Made by a program: the position numbers and the translations under genes. The notes below the pieces were generated by a model, which saw only the letters and a program-made list of their open reading frames with translations, was not told the DNA's origin and made no database searches. Source: Cordia subcordata (lineage: Eukaryota; Streptophyta; Magnoliopsida; Boraginales; Cordiaceae). From it: a stretch of 64,000 nucleotides of DNA. Positions 1-12,763 of this stretch are shown one piece after another. The stretch spans positions 3,358,001 through 3,422,000 of the forward strand of contig JAPTOF010000019.1 of the NCBI GenBank assembly GCA_028554755.1, read 5' to 3'. Each line of letters starts with the position of its first letter. The first letter of the stretch is position 1.

Positions 1-352
1 TTTTTTTTCTAAAATTATTAGATTTTACAAAAATATAAAAGTTGCAATCAATGTTGAACATTTAATATAACAAAATATATTTATTTTTCATTCCTCATAT
101 TAACTATTAAATTGACCATTAACAATAATAAAAATACAAAATACTCATTTCTCCGATGTATCACATGGGTACTATATTATTTAAATTATGTATTGTGAAT
201 TCAATAATATATTGTATAATTGTCTTTTTTATATTATTGAATACTTATATTATTAATCTAATGAGACTTATTTTAAGTATTTTGTACATTTCATGCATGT
301 ACATAAAATTATATTTTACTTTCCCTTGCATCGCATAGGGGAAAAACAGTTA
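1..352. repeat. AT-rich dispersed repeat, copy A (Helitron-like 3' hairpin)
   Basis: Most of this stretch is closely similar, in the same orientation, to 20767-21117. Both copies carry the landmarks AAAATTATTAGATTTTACAA, a GTATCACATG block, a long AT-rich middle and a small GC hairpin around a GCATCG core near the end (about 321-343 here). The terminal hairpin and the CTAA/CAGT end of the two copies recall Helitron 3' termini, but I could not fix the 5' end. No coding potential is seen. Confidence 0.6.
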
Positions 353-1088
353 AAAATATGAATTGATGTTGATAAAAAAAGGCATGGTCATGTGGCATTG
401 ACTAAAAAGCATATACTCTACTTTGTATAATATATAAACAGAAAATAAATTCATTAAATTAGTAAATTTATTTTAATAAAAGAAATTCTTTTAGGCGAAA
501 AAAGCTCATGGACTTTTTAGAAACAATTTAGGATAAATGGAATCCCCTTAGTCCATGTATTTCAATTTACCATATTTAGGCAACAATAATAGAATCAAAA
601 TTTTGCATAAACAACATAAAATGGAGCTTCTGAATTAGTAAAATTGCTACTTTAGACAATGTTTAGTTTATCCTTGCAACAATGGAGGAAAGTGTCCTGT
701 GCCTGGTCCCATCATATATTTCAATGTCATGGCTTAAATATATTGCATTTGATGTCCCACAATTTATCAAGCTAGCCAGCGATGCCATGAAGAGACCTAA
801 AAATGAGCAATAAGAGTGATTTGGAGATGATATTTTACTTCCCAAAATTCAGTTCAATTATTAAGCTCTACTTTTTTGTTTATAAAGCTAGGCTCAACAT
901 TGCCATTCCAACTAGTCCTCCATTTGAAATATTCGTATCAATTGGTCAACAATTCTTGACGATTTTACTCTCTATTTCTGACCTCAAAATTGTAGTCAGA
1001 GGACCAACTACTACTGACCATGGGAAGAAGGTGGTTCTCCCTATTTCACGCACAAGTGTAGGTGAGATGTGGAGTTCATAGAAACCGC

Positions 1089-1096
1089 TATATAAG
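1089..1096 (+). promoter_or_regulatory. Putative TATA box of the pectate lyase gene
   Basis: TATATAAG lies 165 bp upstream of the ATG at 1261. A second weaker TATATAAG is about 20 bp further on. The spacing would give a 5' UTR of roughly 130 bp. This is assigned from sequence and position only. Confidence 0.4.
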
Positions 1097-1260
1097 CAAG
1101 TTTTCACCAAGGGGAATATATAAGAACAGTGTTGTGATCTCATTTTCCAAAATTATCTAGTGACCATAATCTAAATAACACGCGGTTGGGTCCAGTGGGT
1201 TCAGAGAGGTTCTGAATCCAAGAAGCTTTGGGTTCGTCCGCGTGACCCTTAAAAAACAAT

Positions 1261-3018
1261 ATGATTAGTATGAAGAGATCCAAATCAAATTTGTTAATAG
1301 TCTTCCTTCTCACCTTTGTTGTGATTCCACCTGTGAGCTTGGCTCACATCGCTCGTTGGGACGAGGTGTGGCAGAAACGAGCAGAGGAGGCAAGACGAAA
1401 TTACCTCCAGGCTTATCATCCTAAACCAGAAAATGTCACCAGTGCTTTAGTCAAGGCAGTCCACGAGTACGATTTGATTTAAATCATGTCATATTTTTTA
1501 TTCTTGGTGCATATTCACATAGTTGTATCTCATTATATAATTCATGTTACCAATTAGTGAACTGAATTAATTTTTTTTTTTTTAACAGGAGTGTAAAATC
1601 ATCCTTAGTACCAACATTGAACAGCACAAGAAGGCAGTTAGGAAAGAAATATAGAGGGCCATGCATAGCCACAAACCCTATGGACCAGTGTTGGAGATGT
1701 CACCCAAATTGGGCTGCTAATCGGAAAAAGTTGGCAGATTGTGCTATGGGTTTCGGGCGTAATGCCAAAGGTGGTAAAGATGGTGAATTTTACATAGTAA
1801 ATGACAATTCAGATGATTTGGTAAACCCAAAACCAGGTACTCTTCGCCATGCAGTGATCCAAAAGAGACCATTATGGATCACATTTGCACGTGATATGGT
1901 TATCAAGCTCCAAGGGGAGTTGATCATGCAAGGGGACAAGACCATCGATGCCCGTGGAGCGAGAGTCTTTATTACTGGTGGTGCTGGCATCACCATCCAA
2001 TTTGTTAAGAATATTATTATTCATGGTCTTCATATAACCAAAATTATTCCAGGTACACCTACCCTTATTAAAGACAGTGATGACCATTTTTCACATAGGG
2101 GATCAAGTGATGGGGATGGTATCACTATCTTTGGAGGTTCAGATATTTGGATCGACCATGTCTCCATGAGAAAATGTTTTGATGGTCTTATTGATGTACT
2201 TGAAGGATCAACTGGTATCACCATTTCGAATTGCCATTTCACGGATCATAATGATGTAAGTTAACTAAATTAATATGCTTGACTACTAGCTAATAAAATT
2301 AATTTAATGAAAAATATACTAAAACGTACAACTCTAGTTCTGTTTTCATATATACATGTATTAGTTATTTCTGATGAAGAATGAACCTTTATGTGTTTCA
2401 ATTGATGGAACTAGGTTATGTTGTTTGGTGCGCAAGATTCTCATCCAGATGACAAAATGCAAATCACACTTGCTTTTAATCATTTTGGCAAGAGATTGAT
2501 ACAGAGGATGCCCAGATGTCGATTTGGATACTTCCATGTCATTAACAATGACTACACTCATTGGGAAATGTACGCTATTGGTGGTAGTATGCATCCAACC
2601 ATTATTAGCCAGGGCAACCGATACATTGCTTCAAATGATAATCGTGTAAAGGAGGTAAGTTTGCATTTCTATGTACAAAATTGATTTATTTAAACATGTT
2701 GAACAATTTTGTTTTGTGGCACCCTCGGATAATTTTTTTTTTTTTCCCTCTTCTCTCTCTCTCTCTTCTTGAATATCGGCAATATTGTAGGTAACTCATA
2801 GAAATGAATCTCCTGAAAGTGAATGGAAGCATTGGACATGGAGGTCAGAGGGAGATCTTTTCATAAACGGAGCCTTCTTTGTTGAATCGGGTGATCCAGA
2901 TTGGATAAAGAAGCATAAGGAAATGGCTGACGGATTAACTGCTGTGCCGGGAACTCAAGTTACTTTGCTGACTAAATTTGCTGGTGCACTTCACTGTCAC
3001 GTAGGAAAGAAATGTTAG
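1261..3018 (+). CDS. Pectate lyase, pollen/LAT59-type (polysaccharide lyase family 1)
   Basis: Four exons join in frame: 1261-1466, 1589-2255, 2415-2654 and 2791-3018, all GT-AG, giving 446 aa. Residues 1-28 look like a signal peptide, followed by the short N-terminal domain found in pollen-type pectate lyases. The lyase domain has the family landmarks [39 protein letters not shown] (with the catalytic-type Arg) and [15 protein letters not shown]. Enzymes of this family cleave de-esterified pectin by beta-elimination using calcium, outside the cell; relatives LAT56/LAT59 and allergen Amb a 1 are anther or pollen expressed. Length is normal for the family and no frame break is seen. Pollen expression is inferred from subfamily only. 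Confidence 0.92.
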
Positions 3019-3560
3019 AAATGCTTCAACTTTTAATTAGTCAATTGATCCTCCAGGAAAAAGTCATCATCAGAAGACAATACTATATGGAGAAATGACA
3101 GTAACATATCATCATCTGTATAAGATACACTCGTCCTAGAACTTTTTGCTGTGACGAAACCACATGTTAAGGGGGGCAAATTCCCCTCTTCGATCGTTTT
3201 TGTTTTCTAGAAAGTAGTGTTACAAGTTAATCAAAAAAATTTTTTAAAAAAACCCAACTTTTTTCTCCTATTGTTGTAAATTAATTCTCCCTCTCCTCTC
3301 TTCTCCTTTCCAAGAATAGTATATTAGAACGGTAAAAATCATCGTTTGTTTTTTATAACTAAATATCAATTATTTTCTTCTTTTAAATATATAATATATT
3401 AATAACTAAAAAAGACAAGTAATTAAAGACATTTACGGTTGATGTCAAGTCCTATAATTAGTCGAGTTCGCAATGCATCACATATCCATAATATTTTACC
3501 GATTATCACATTGTCTATAATATTGTATCAATTATCAAACTTTTTACAAGACTTTATATA

Positions 3561-4343
3561 TTTGGTTCAAGGGCAAATTTCAATATTAGTTCTTATTGTT
3601 GGCTCATTGTGCGAATTTGTTCTCCAATATTATAAAAGTGACATAGTCCCTAAGTTACAAAAGTGACAAAATTAGTTTTCAATGTTACAAAAATAACATA
3701 ATTAGGCTTCAATTTCACAAAAAGTGACAATATTAGTTCTCAACATTAATCCAGTGTTAAAAAAATAAATTAAAAGGTAAAACTGTCTTTTAACTTTTAA
3801 AGCCTTTTTCCTTTTTTTTTTTTGTTCCCTTTTCTACCCCCAATCAACCCTGGCCACCGTCATAGTCGTTGCACCATTACCAAACCTCTACAAACAAACC
3901 AACCCCTGCTCCCACCCCATACTTAACTCCCACAACCTGTTCTCTCGCAAACACACACAGACACGCACATATGTGTGCCTGTGTGTAAATAAAGATGCCT
4001 TGAGGCATCTCAGAGTTTATAGCTCTATTGGATTTATCAGACTTCAGAGGAGCTTGAGTTTAATGATCAATACACGTAGCTCATTGGTGCTTTCACTTGG
4101 TCAACAAGCCAACTTTGTTTTGTTGATCGGAGAAGAGAGAGGAAAAAGAAAAAGAAAAAGACTTTTAAAGTTAAAAGACAGTTTAGTATTTTTTGTTATT
4201 TTTTAATTTTGTAACATTAGGGACTAATTATGTTATTTTTATAATATTAAAAATTAATTGTGTCACTTTTATAATATTGAGAACTAAATTAATATAATAA
4301 ACCAACAATAAGAAGTAACAGTGAGATTTGCCCTTTGGTTCGA
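3561..4343. mobile_element. Mutator-like non-autonomous element with 10-bp target duplication
   Basis: Long inverted ends run about 3571-3810 and 4170-4333. Both begin GGGCAAAT when read inward and share TTCTTATTGTTGG and AAAGTGACA blocks. They are flanked by TTTGGTTCAA (3561-3570) and TTTGGTTCGA (4334-4343), a 9 of 10 match, which is the duplication size expected for Mutator-like elements. The middle (about 3830-4165) is less AT-rich, with CA-rich and unique sequence, and carries no recognisable transposase. Length without the duplication is 763 bp. Confidence 0.75.
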
Positions 4344-4633
4344 CCTTAAGAAGGATTTCATTCCTGACATCACCAATAAACTCATTAATCATTTTAATGC
4401 TTTCCAACTTCAAAAGTAAGTCACTTCCCAAAGAAGCAAGATAGATGTTTGCCATTAATGGCCCTAGAATCAGATGCTTATCATAAAAACATTTACTCAG
4501 CTCAGTGGACCCACAATCCTCTTATCCCAAGCAATGCCATCAAAATTTCATGCATCACAGATGCTCTTGCTTTAATCAAAGGCAACATCCTCTGCAAAAA
4601 TTTGATTTCTCTTTTAGTTATCAATATATCTAA

Positions 4634-4920
4634 AGACTTCAATTATACTTATAGATAAAATTGTAATGAATCTTGACGAGTATTTATTCTAAAACATGTC
4701 AATTATTCATTAAGAAATCATAGATAGATTTAATTTGAAACATTAATTGTACTTGTAGATAAATGTAATGCATCTTGACGAAAATTTATTCTCAAATCTT
4801 GTCAATTACTCTTAAATTAATCATAGAAAAAAGAGATTTAAAACATTTCGTACATAAAATGTAATGAATCTCGACGAGTATTTATTCTCAAATCTTGTCA
4901 ATTACTCATAAGGTATCACG
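4634..4920. repeat. Degenerate tandem repeat, about 105-bp unit, three copies
   Basis: Units start near 4634, 4738 and 4843. Each carries a GTAATGAATCTTGACGAG-like block, TTTATTCT and TGTCAATTA. The third copy is cut short about 300 bp upstream of the GlcAT14 ATG, so the repeat may lie in that gene's promoter region. No reading frame is conserved. Confidence 0.7.
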
Positions 4921-5215
4921 GAACCACACACCAACACTTATCAGTATAAACCGACCCCCAGGCACGCACACTAGAAAGTAAAGAAAACAAAAGAGGAAAG
5001 AGGAAAAATTGGAAACTAGAAAAAGAAATAAAGATCTCAAAATTAGAGATTACCTAATCTGTGCAGCTCAATTTACTGAACTCAAATTTCCCTTTTTGTT
5101 TCTTTTCTGTTTCCTTTTAAAAGAATCAGATCAATCATATAGAGAAAAAGAAAAGAAAAATACCAAAAACGTACCCAGGAGACAAAACCCAGAAAAAAAG
5201 ATTGAATCTTTCTCC

Positions 5216-5227
5216 ATGAAAGTATGA
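5216..5227 (+). promoter_or_regulatory. Four-codon upstream ORF overlapping the GlcAT14 start
   Basis: An ATG at 5216 opens a minimal frame of three amino acids and a stop. Its TGA (5225-5227) overlaps the main ATG at 5224 within ATGA. Such overlap can allow or limit reinitiation. Whether this ATG lies on the mRNA is not known. Confidence 0.45.
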
Positions 5228-8200
5228 AGAAGCTAAAGAGCTACATGAATTTGAGAAATCCGCTCACAATGGAACGAAAATGGATCTTTCCACTAGCAAT
5301 GGCCTCCATATTATCACTGTTCCTCTTATTCCTTACAAACTTGACCTCGCCGGACGGCAGCCCTCTTCTTTCACTCAACCGCTACTACGCCTCCGCCGCC
5401 GCTGCCTCCATCTTCGTCGAGTCCAAGCTCCGGCCTATCCGCATCTCCGCCCACCCTCCTCCGCCCCGCTTCGCCTACCTCATCTCCGGCTCCGCCGGCG
5501 ACGGAGAAATGCTGAAGCGGACGTTGATGGCATTGTATCACCCAAACAACAACTACGTCGTACACCTCGACGCGGAGTCCTCGCCAGAGGAACGGCTCGA
5601 TCTGCACAAGTTCGTGATGGCCCACGAGATTTTTGCTAGATTCAAGAATGTTAGGATGATCACTAAGGCTAATTTGGTCACTTACCGTGGGCCCACCATG
5701 GTGGCTAACACACTTCACGCCGCCGCGATTTTGTTGAAGGAGGGCGGCAATTGGGATTGGTTCATTAACCTCAGCGCCTCTGATTATCCTCTTGTCACTC
5801 AAGATGGTAACTTCTTTCAGATTTTCAACTTCCTTTTTTTTTTTTTTTAATTTTTTCGATTTTCTTGAAATGCTTATTCGCCGTGCACAAGGCTTGTATT
5901 CAATCTATTGTATGCATCATTACTTCCTTACATCAATGTACAAGCTTGTTTTCAAGCTGCTAGTAGACTTTTTAAAAAGTACTCATTATTTTCTATGGTA
6001 CGTTTATTAATTGGTTTGTGATGGTTATGATTGATTAGATCTGCTTCAAGCATTTTCTGATTTGCCGCGGGACCTCAATTTCATTGATCATACGAGTAAT
6101 ATTGGGTGGAAAGAGTAAGTTACATTTGACGGTAAAAGGCTTTTCTTTTAACTGATTATGTGTAAATTTGGATGTAGAATTTGTGGCATTGATCTTATTG
6201 AGAACTTGAATACGTAGGTATCATAGGGCGAAGCCGATTATCATTGATCCAGGTTTGTATTTGACGAAGAAGTCTGATGTTTTCTGGGTTACGCAGCGAA
6301 GAAGTGTGCCGACTGCTTTTAAGCTCTTTACAGGTGTATTGTCTCCTTCCAGTTTCCTTTGTTGTTATTCCATCTATTACAGCTTGTGGTCTCTTTGCAC
6401 ATTGCCTAATTTTTTCTTTTCAGACATTAACTATATAAATCTTGATGTTTTTATGCTGTTACATTTGCTGATATTACTCCTTATATGATATCCTACTAGT
6501 ATGTTAATGTTTGTTAGGGGGTATTGGTTAGGTTTTATCACGATATGCAGTAGGAGATGAATAGATAGATATCTTGTCGGTCTTCTTCTTTCTTCTTCTC
6601 ACTAGGTGTACGTTGAGTTCTGTGTATTACTAAGCATATGACTGAATTCTTAATGTCTAAATGACTGCTATGTGCTTGAGAGGGGTTGTCGGAGATTTCT
6701 CCTTTACCAGCCATCCTATCTGTAGTTTGAATAAATTCACCGATTGTCCACCACTTTCCACCTTCACCCTTTTGGTGTTGTGCATTTTTGGGGAATCTTA
6801 TGAGTGTGTCAATGTCAATCAGCAGTTTAGGGTGAAACATTTTAAATGTTATAAAATGTTTCTATATTACAACTACTAGGGTTTGGGGTGATCACTCATT
6901 GGAGATTCCTAAAATTTTCCCTGGACTTTTTGAGTTTGGGGAAATTGGATATGGAGAATGGTTAATTTGTGAAAAAAGATTGGGTATGGGGAATTTTTCA
7001 GGAAAAAAGGTTAGAGATTGGATAAAATTCTAAATTTTGGAGATTATCCAAAATTAAGTAGACCAACTTTTTAAAAGGCCAAATACACACACTACACACA
7101 CTTCACGCATTACACACATTTCACACACTACACACGACACATGATACACACACTACACACACTACATACACTACACATATTTCACACGCTACACACACTA
7201 CACATGCTACACACATTACACGCACTACAAACACTATACATTACACATTACACACATTTCCTAGGTAGCCTGGCCCCTGGGTCCTGGGACATTGGGGACG
7301 GGCCGCCATGGACATGGGCATTGGTGCCGGATCGCGGGGCACCGGGGTGGCGAGTTCCCGAGCTGCCGTGGACATGAGCATCGGGGCCGGGTCCTTGGCC
7401 GGCATGGACACAGCATAGGGGGCCGAGTCCGGGGCATTGGGGGCTAGGGGCCAGCACATGGGGCCAGAACCCGGCCCTTAGCGTCCTGGGCTCAAGATCA
7501 GGTCCCGAGGGTCAGGGGCCGTGTCCTGGCTCCGGAGGGCCGGTGCTGGGGTGCCGAAGCTCGGATTTTTATTGTGATAACCAAACAACATTGTTTATTT
7601 TTTCAGAGAAAACATAAACAATTTATTTTCTGCGAGCGTGTGTTTAGTGTGTGTGTGTTTACCTTTGAAGTGTTTTCTTAAATTGGAGACCTCCATTTTC
7701 TAAGGAGTTTTGTCCAATTTTCCCATTATTCAAATTGTATTCCCCATTGGGGAATTGTTCAAAAATTGGAGAAAAATCTTTTCTTCAAAATTATTTTGGA
7801 AAAACAGCAATACTCTATTTTGGACTAGATAATCTCCAATGAACACTCCTAACTAGAGTTCATTAAAAGTTTCTATAGTAGGAGTGATTGGGAATACAGA
7901 TTGGGTAGAAGAAAAATGTTTTTTTCCTAATTGAGGTTCTTTGTTTCAAAGCTTAGTGTTTTCCAGATAAGCGACTCTAATTGTTAAGGTTCTTTGCGGA
8001 AATTCCCCCTTGACAGTGATACATGTTGTATATGTAAATCCTAGATGTGAAAATATGCGGAATTCGTCTATGAAAGGTATAAAAAAGAAAAAAAGAGTTT
8101 TGCTCAAACTACCGTTAGAGTCATACACCTATGGTAATGGATAGTAAAAACTCCATACGATTGACCTTTTGAACCCGCTTCATTATTGAGAAAAGGTAAT

Positions 8201-9090
8201 AGAGATAAAATATGAGCTTAGACTAAACTTATTAAGTTATAGGATTTTGTATATAAATCAAAATAAAATGGATTCCATTTCTACCATTATTATGATATTA
8301 CATATTCTAATCTGGAGTGTATGTGCGACTTGTTTAGATCATGAACTGGCACAAAAGCAAGAAAACCGCTCTAATTGTTAAGGTTCTTTGTGGATGATCT
8401 TTCTTTATAAACGTTAAACAATTCAAGTTTTGAACATCTGGAAAACCACAATGATGTAAGTTGCTGTTAGCCATTTTTCGTTTACAATGGTTACAGTTTT
8501 CCTATTATGGGTGACAATTGAAAATATTGTACCTTTATGTGGATGCTGAGATGATGTTGCTGTGCTTGTACGCAGGATCTGCTTGGATGGCACTATCACG
8601 GCCGTTTATTGATTTCTGCATATGGGGATGGGACAACTTACCACGAAATGTCCTCATGTACTATGCAAATTTCATTTCCACACCAGAAGGCTATTTCCAT
8701 ACTGTTATCTGCAATTCTAAAGAGTTTAGTGACACTACTGTGAACAGTGATCTCCACTTCATATCATGGGACAACCCTCCCAAGCAGCATCCTCACTACC
8801 TCACTCTCAATGACATGCAAAGGATGGTTGACAGTAATGCTCCATTTGCGAGAAAGTTCCACAAAGATGACCCAGTGCTTGATAAGATTGATTCTGAACT
8901 TCTATTCCGAGGTAAAGGCATGCTGGTTCCTGGCGGATGGTGCATTGGAAGCCGGGAGAACGGTTCAGATCCATGTTCTCTTGTGGGCAATGTCACAGAC
9001 CTTAGGCCTACTGCTGGGTTGAAGAGGCTTGAAAATCTGATAAGTTCACTCTTATCAACTGTTAATTTCCGACCAAGGCAGTGCAAATAA
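5224..9090 (+). CDS. GLCAT14: Beta-glucuronosyltransferase GlcAT14-like (GT14, type II Golgi protein)
   Basis: Exons 5224-5806, 6039-6114, 6218-6333 and 8576-9090 join in phase to give 429 aa. A short cytosolic tail precedes one membrane segment at about residues 20-40, the usual type II Golgi layout. The GT14 (Core-2/I-branching) domain starts near residue 78 with RFAYLISGSAGD and contains YHPNNNYVVHLD, WDWFINLSASDYPL, RDLNFIDHTSNIGWKE, FCIWGWDNLPRNVLMYYANF and HFISWDNPPKQHP. Characterised relatives add glucuronic acid to the beta-1,6 and beta-1,3 galactans of arabinogalactan proteins. The ATG at 5224 gives the usual N terminus; an in-frame ATG before ERKW is a possible alternative. Intron 3 (6334-8575) is very long. 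Assignment among GlcAT14A, B and C is not settled. Confidence 0.9.
7085..7258. repeat. CA-rich minisatellite (ACACACTAC-type units)
   Basis: Imperfect short units built on ACACACTACAC and CACATTTCACAC repeat about fifteen times. The tract lies in an intron and ends directly at the GC-rich block. Confidence 0.8.
7261..7560. repeat. GC-rich degenerate repeat island in an intron
   Basis: About 300 bp of strongly GC-rich sequence is embedded in a strongly AT-rich intron. Variants of GGGGCCGGGTCC, CATGGACATG and GGGGCATTGG recur at irregular spacing. Open frames exist on both strands only because stops are rare at this base composition. It matches no protein I know. Confidence 0.6.
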
Positions 9091-12000
9091 TATCAACTTG
9101 GTTTGAGGGCAATTCTTTTTTCAAATTGATTTCTTTAAGTGGAGAAGCAGAAAGGGCAGGCATTGATCTTCACGTAGGGAAAGATAATGCATAGCTTACT
9201 GCAGTGGTTTTCCAATTTGCTGCCACGGGGGGTGGTAAGTTTACAAATACAGGATTCTTTTTCAGGAAATCAATTCACAGAGACATTCTTCCTGTAGCAA
9301 TTCATAGTCCCCTTTGCCCGTTTGCCATATGATTTCCGAGGTTGGCCGCTCCCATTTTTTGCCTGCGTCGTGATTGGATGCTGTTCGGCGAGATAATCCC
9401 ACGAAGAAGAGAGTGAACGAGGCATTTTCATACTGCTATCTTGTAATGTATCCAAGAGTGACTGAAACATCTTTCTCTACTAAAAAGCACAATAGATGTG
9501 TACATTATTTGATTGTCATTTGATGAGATCTGATCCTTTTCTTTAGAAGGAAATCTGGATTCTTTTTCCTCTACGGTTCAATGGACAAATATGAAAGTTA
9601 AATTTGTTCTTGCCTTATTTATGTCTTCATCAACATGATTTGTTATTCTTCAGTATAACCATATTTTGACCCATTGGCTGCTCTGAAACAGAAGTTTACA
9701 ATTCTAGTGTTTTGATTCTTGTTGATATCATTTTCGTTGAGATAATTTATTATGGAGAATTTGAATCGTCAGAAATGTCGATTATTTAGTGATCAGTTGC
9801 ACTATTGCTGCTGTTGACCCACCCCCCAAAAATAAAAAAATAAAAAATAAAAAGATTGGACCATTCAACTCACTTTTCATGTCTCTCTCTCTGTCTATAT
9901 ATACCCCACTAAAATAATAGTCGAAGATGACCTAAATGATTACTGGAAGATGACCTGTGCACTCTTTCGTCATAGGTACTATATGTAATTGTGTGTTTCC
10001 AGAAACTTTTGGTCTATGAAGTAGAAAAGTAAACAAAATCAAACCAACTTCACTTGGAGTAAAGAATAATAAGTAGCCACACCGAAAGCTAAATACTCCA
10101 TCATCGTGAAAATTTACGTGCTCAAACTTCACATTATATTCCCCATTGGACCTTCCAACCCCACAACTTATAATAAATTTCAACACCAATACACAAACTA
10201 GAGGATTAATTTATATAATACTAATTGATTTTAGAATTGAACCTCAGAAAATGAATTTTCACTCAATATTATCCATCCACATTTGACCCCCGTTATTATT
10301 TCAAACATTATTTCATTATTTATGCCTTTAACAATCAACTTTAAAAATTCTTAGCTAATATATATTATGAATTTTAGTATAAGACCTCATAATTTTCAAC
10401 CCTGAAAGCAAACAAGAGAGTCACAATAATTCCTAGATGGGGCCGTGGAAGATAAAGGCCTGCTTGATTTATTGTGATTGTTTTTCACCTTTGACGATTT
10501 ATTGAATGACAAGGCATGAAATTGCATGCATATCGAACTTGACAGGGATGAATTACTTTGAACGACACACGTGGCTCCAAATAATTGTGCTACTAATTGG
10601 GACAGTGACATTTTTTGTAGTGGTGCATTTTTTATACATTGACCACTTTATCAGATAATTGTGTGGAATTTGAATTCTTAGTCTAAAAATTGACAAAATG
10701 GAAAAAGAAAAAAAAAAAAGAATTGCTAGTCTAGTACATGATGAAAGAACCACATCGTTTAACATTATCCATGGCGTTTTTGTGTGCGATTCCTGACCAC
10801 TAAGAACTGAAATTTGGAAATAAAATCTGTAAAAATATTCTTCTCTAACGTTCTGAGTGATGAAACAAGCACTCTAATTTCATGTCATATAAACAATTTA
10901 TCTCATCGGTGCAGCAATTGCAATCAATGAATATTTGAAGGCATTTTGTCTAATACAGGTTTGAATCCCTTCATAATAAATAATTTAATGAGAAAAAAAA
11001 ATCTAGTACCCGTGAATTAATAAACTAATTATACTATGGCATGGGCAGTTTATAACTATTAGATTTTTCCATAACAGTATAATAATATTATAAAATGATT
11101 CAAATTTTATTTGAAATTCGTGTAATTATTCCATGTAATAAGATATATGCTATCTAATCTGTTATCTTATGTTTGACTAAAATATTCTTATTAGCAGTTC
11201 CAAATCCATTCATGGAACATTATCTTACGCACATCGCTGAGTGGATTCTAGAACATTATCCAGCAATTTTATTTTACTCTTCACCTCACAAGATTGAGAT
11301 ATGTCAGGTGTAGATCCATAGTACTATCACCTTTTTTTTTTTTTTTTTTCTTTCATTTTAAAGAAAGCCAAAAATCGATTACATGTAACTAGGAGGAATT
11401 GATCATGAATTTATCACACTAAAAGTGAGCGAGATATCACTTGACTACTAGGTCTTTGGTCAAGAAGAACTATTACCTTGAGTCGCTTGGAAGTGTAGAA
11501 CTAGTCAAACAAATAATTAACAGCTTGTTTTGGATGCATATTTTTTAAACAAGAAAAAAAAAAAAAAGGTTAAGCAAAGAGATCAGAAAATGTCTCTTTC
11601 TATTTGGATTACTTTTTTAAAGGAGAAGAAGGTCCATATATATTCTTTAGTGATGAGGACGATTATATATTAAAACAATCATCCCAATTTCTGAATTTCC
11701 TGGAGAGAAAGGAAAAGTTAACTTATAATTTTTTCATTTCCATTAATTCCTTCAATTTTTTCCTCCACCTTACTCTACTTTTTCCTTTTTCTTGTGCAAT
11801 CCAATCCAAACAGGGGGTAAAATTTAGATGCTGAAGCTAAATCTTTGACTCTTTGTACTAAAATTTTTCGACATTGTTCTCTTGTCAATAAAAGTTTTTC
11901 GATACCAAGTAAATTAATTAAGCAAGAGCTCCATATTTGAACATGGTCCTTTTATCTAACATGAGAGGACTTGAAAAATGGCATAGATGGTAAATAGGGG

Positions 12001-12480
12001 AGAAAAAATAGATGAAAAGTAACAATCTTACACAGATCTGACTAATCAAAAAGTATAAAAAAGTGTGGCATTTCCTGAGTGTATAGCTAGTTTTTGCCTG
12101 AGTACTTACAGTTTATAACAATTGGCAATCATTATTCATAATATGTTGTTTATTGGTATTCGCTAATAGAACATTATGTGTCGTTGTCAAAACCAGGGCG
12201 ATAAACTTCAAAGCTCTCTTTCCCTATGCCAGCCTAGCTATATGATCTTTTCAATAACAAGCGACTTTATTGAGTAATATAAAAGTCTGTGGAAACAGGT
12301 GCTACCAGGAGAAGGTGATTAATGAATCAAATGCTTCTTTTGAAGTATTTAACACTAACACTGATGAAAGAGGCCTTTTTTTTTTCTTTTTTCTTTTCCT
12401 GCTTGTTCTTCAAAGATGCATTCCTGGCCATAGATTTTCAGCTTGTTGAGGAAAAGAAGCAGCATTTAACAAATTAAAAT
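9091..12480. other. Intergenic, AT-rich, no gene seen
   Basis: The first 400 bp or so is likely the 3' UTR and downstream region of GlcAT14. The rest holds poly-A/T tracts (for example 11331-11350) and short open frames without recognisable domains or codon bias. Confidence 0.6.
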
Positions 12481-12736
12481 ATGTTTTTGAATATATATAT
12501 ATTTCATTACCCCACAGAACTCGTGGAAACAGAATTATCTGCTAACAGATTTGACAAACATAATAAGATGTCAAATAGACACTGTAACAACGTGAAGTAC
12601 TGGAGCACTTCAAACAATAACATTAGACTTTGTCAATTTAATGATTTCATTATTCAACACAGTCATCGTTGGTTTTGGATAAATAATCTAGGACGGCCGG
12701 TAAAAATATCCGCCCCCTACAATAATTGTACAGTAA

Positions 12737-12763
12737 CCCGGCTTCGCCTCCCTTGAAGCCGGG
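12737..12763. other. Perfect GC hairpin followed by an A tract
   Basis: CCCGGCTTC (12737-12745) pairs perfectly with GAAGCCGGG (12755-12763) across a 9-nt loop, then a run of A follows. It stands out in AT-rich DNA. It resembles a bacterial terminator read from the - strand, but in a plant nucleus that meaning does not apply. Function unknown. Confidence 0.4.

Larger units (their letters stand above)
6880..7855. mobile_element. Putative non-autonomous DNA transposon inside GlcAT14 intron 3
   Basis: The ends are inverted: a TCATTGGAGATT block at about 6897-6908 is matched in reverse complement at about 7831-7842, with further weaker pairing on the inner side. Inside lie a CACA-type repeat (7085-7256) and a GC-rich core (7261-7560). 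No clean target duplication was found, so the class is undecided and the boundaries are approximate. Confidence 0.45.

Noticed and set aside
803..1143. Open frames on both strands before the pectate lyase gene
   Set aside because: They overlap each other and the likely promoter, and show no domain.
7241..7459. Overlapping frames on both strands in the GC-rich intron block
   Set aside because: Stops are rare simply because the DNA is GC-rich. The translated words are repetitive in all frames, and the block lies inside an intron.
9932..10189. - strand frame of 85 codons
   Set aside because: It has an ordinary amino-acid mix but no known family, no splice context and no partner exon. I could not support it as a gene.
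12481..12756. Open frame of 91 codons
   Set aside because: No recognisable domain, no codon bias, and it ends in the GC hairpin. It is probably chance.
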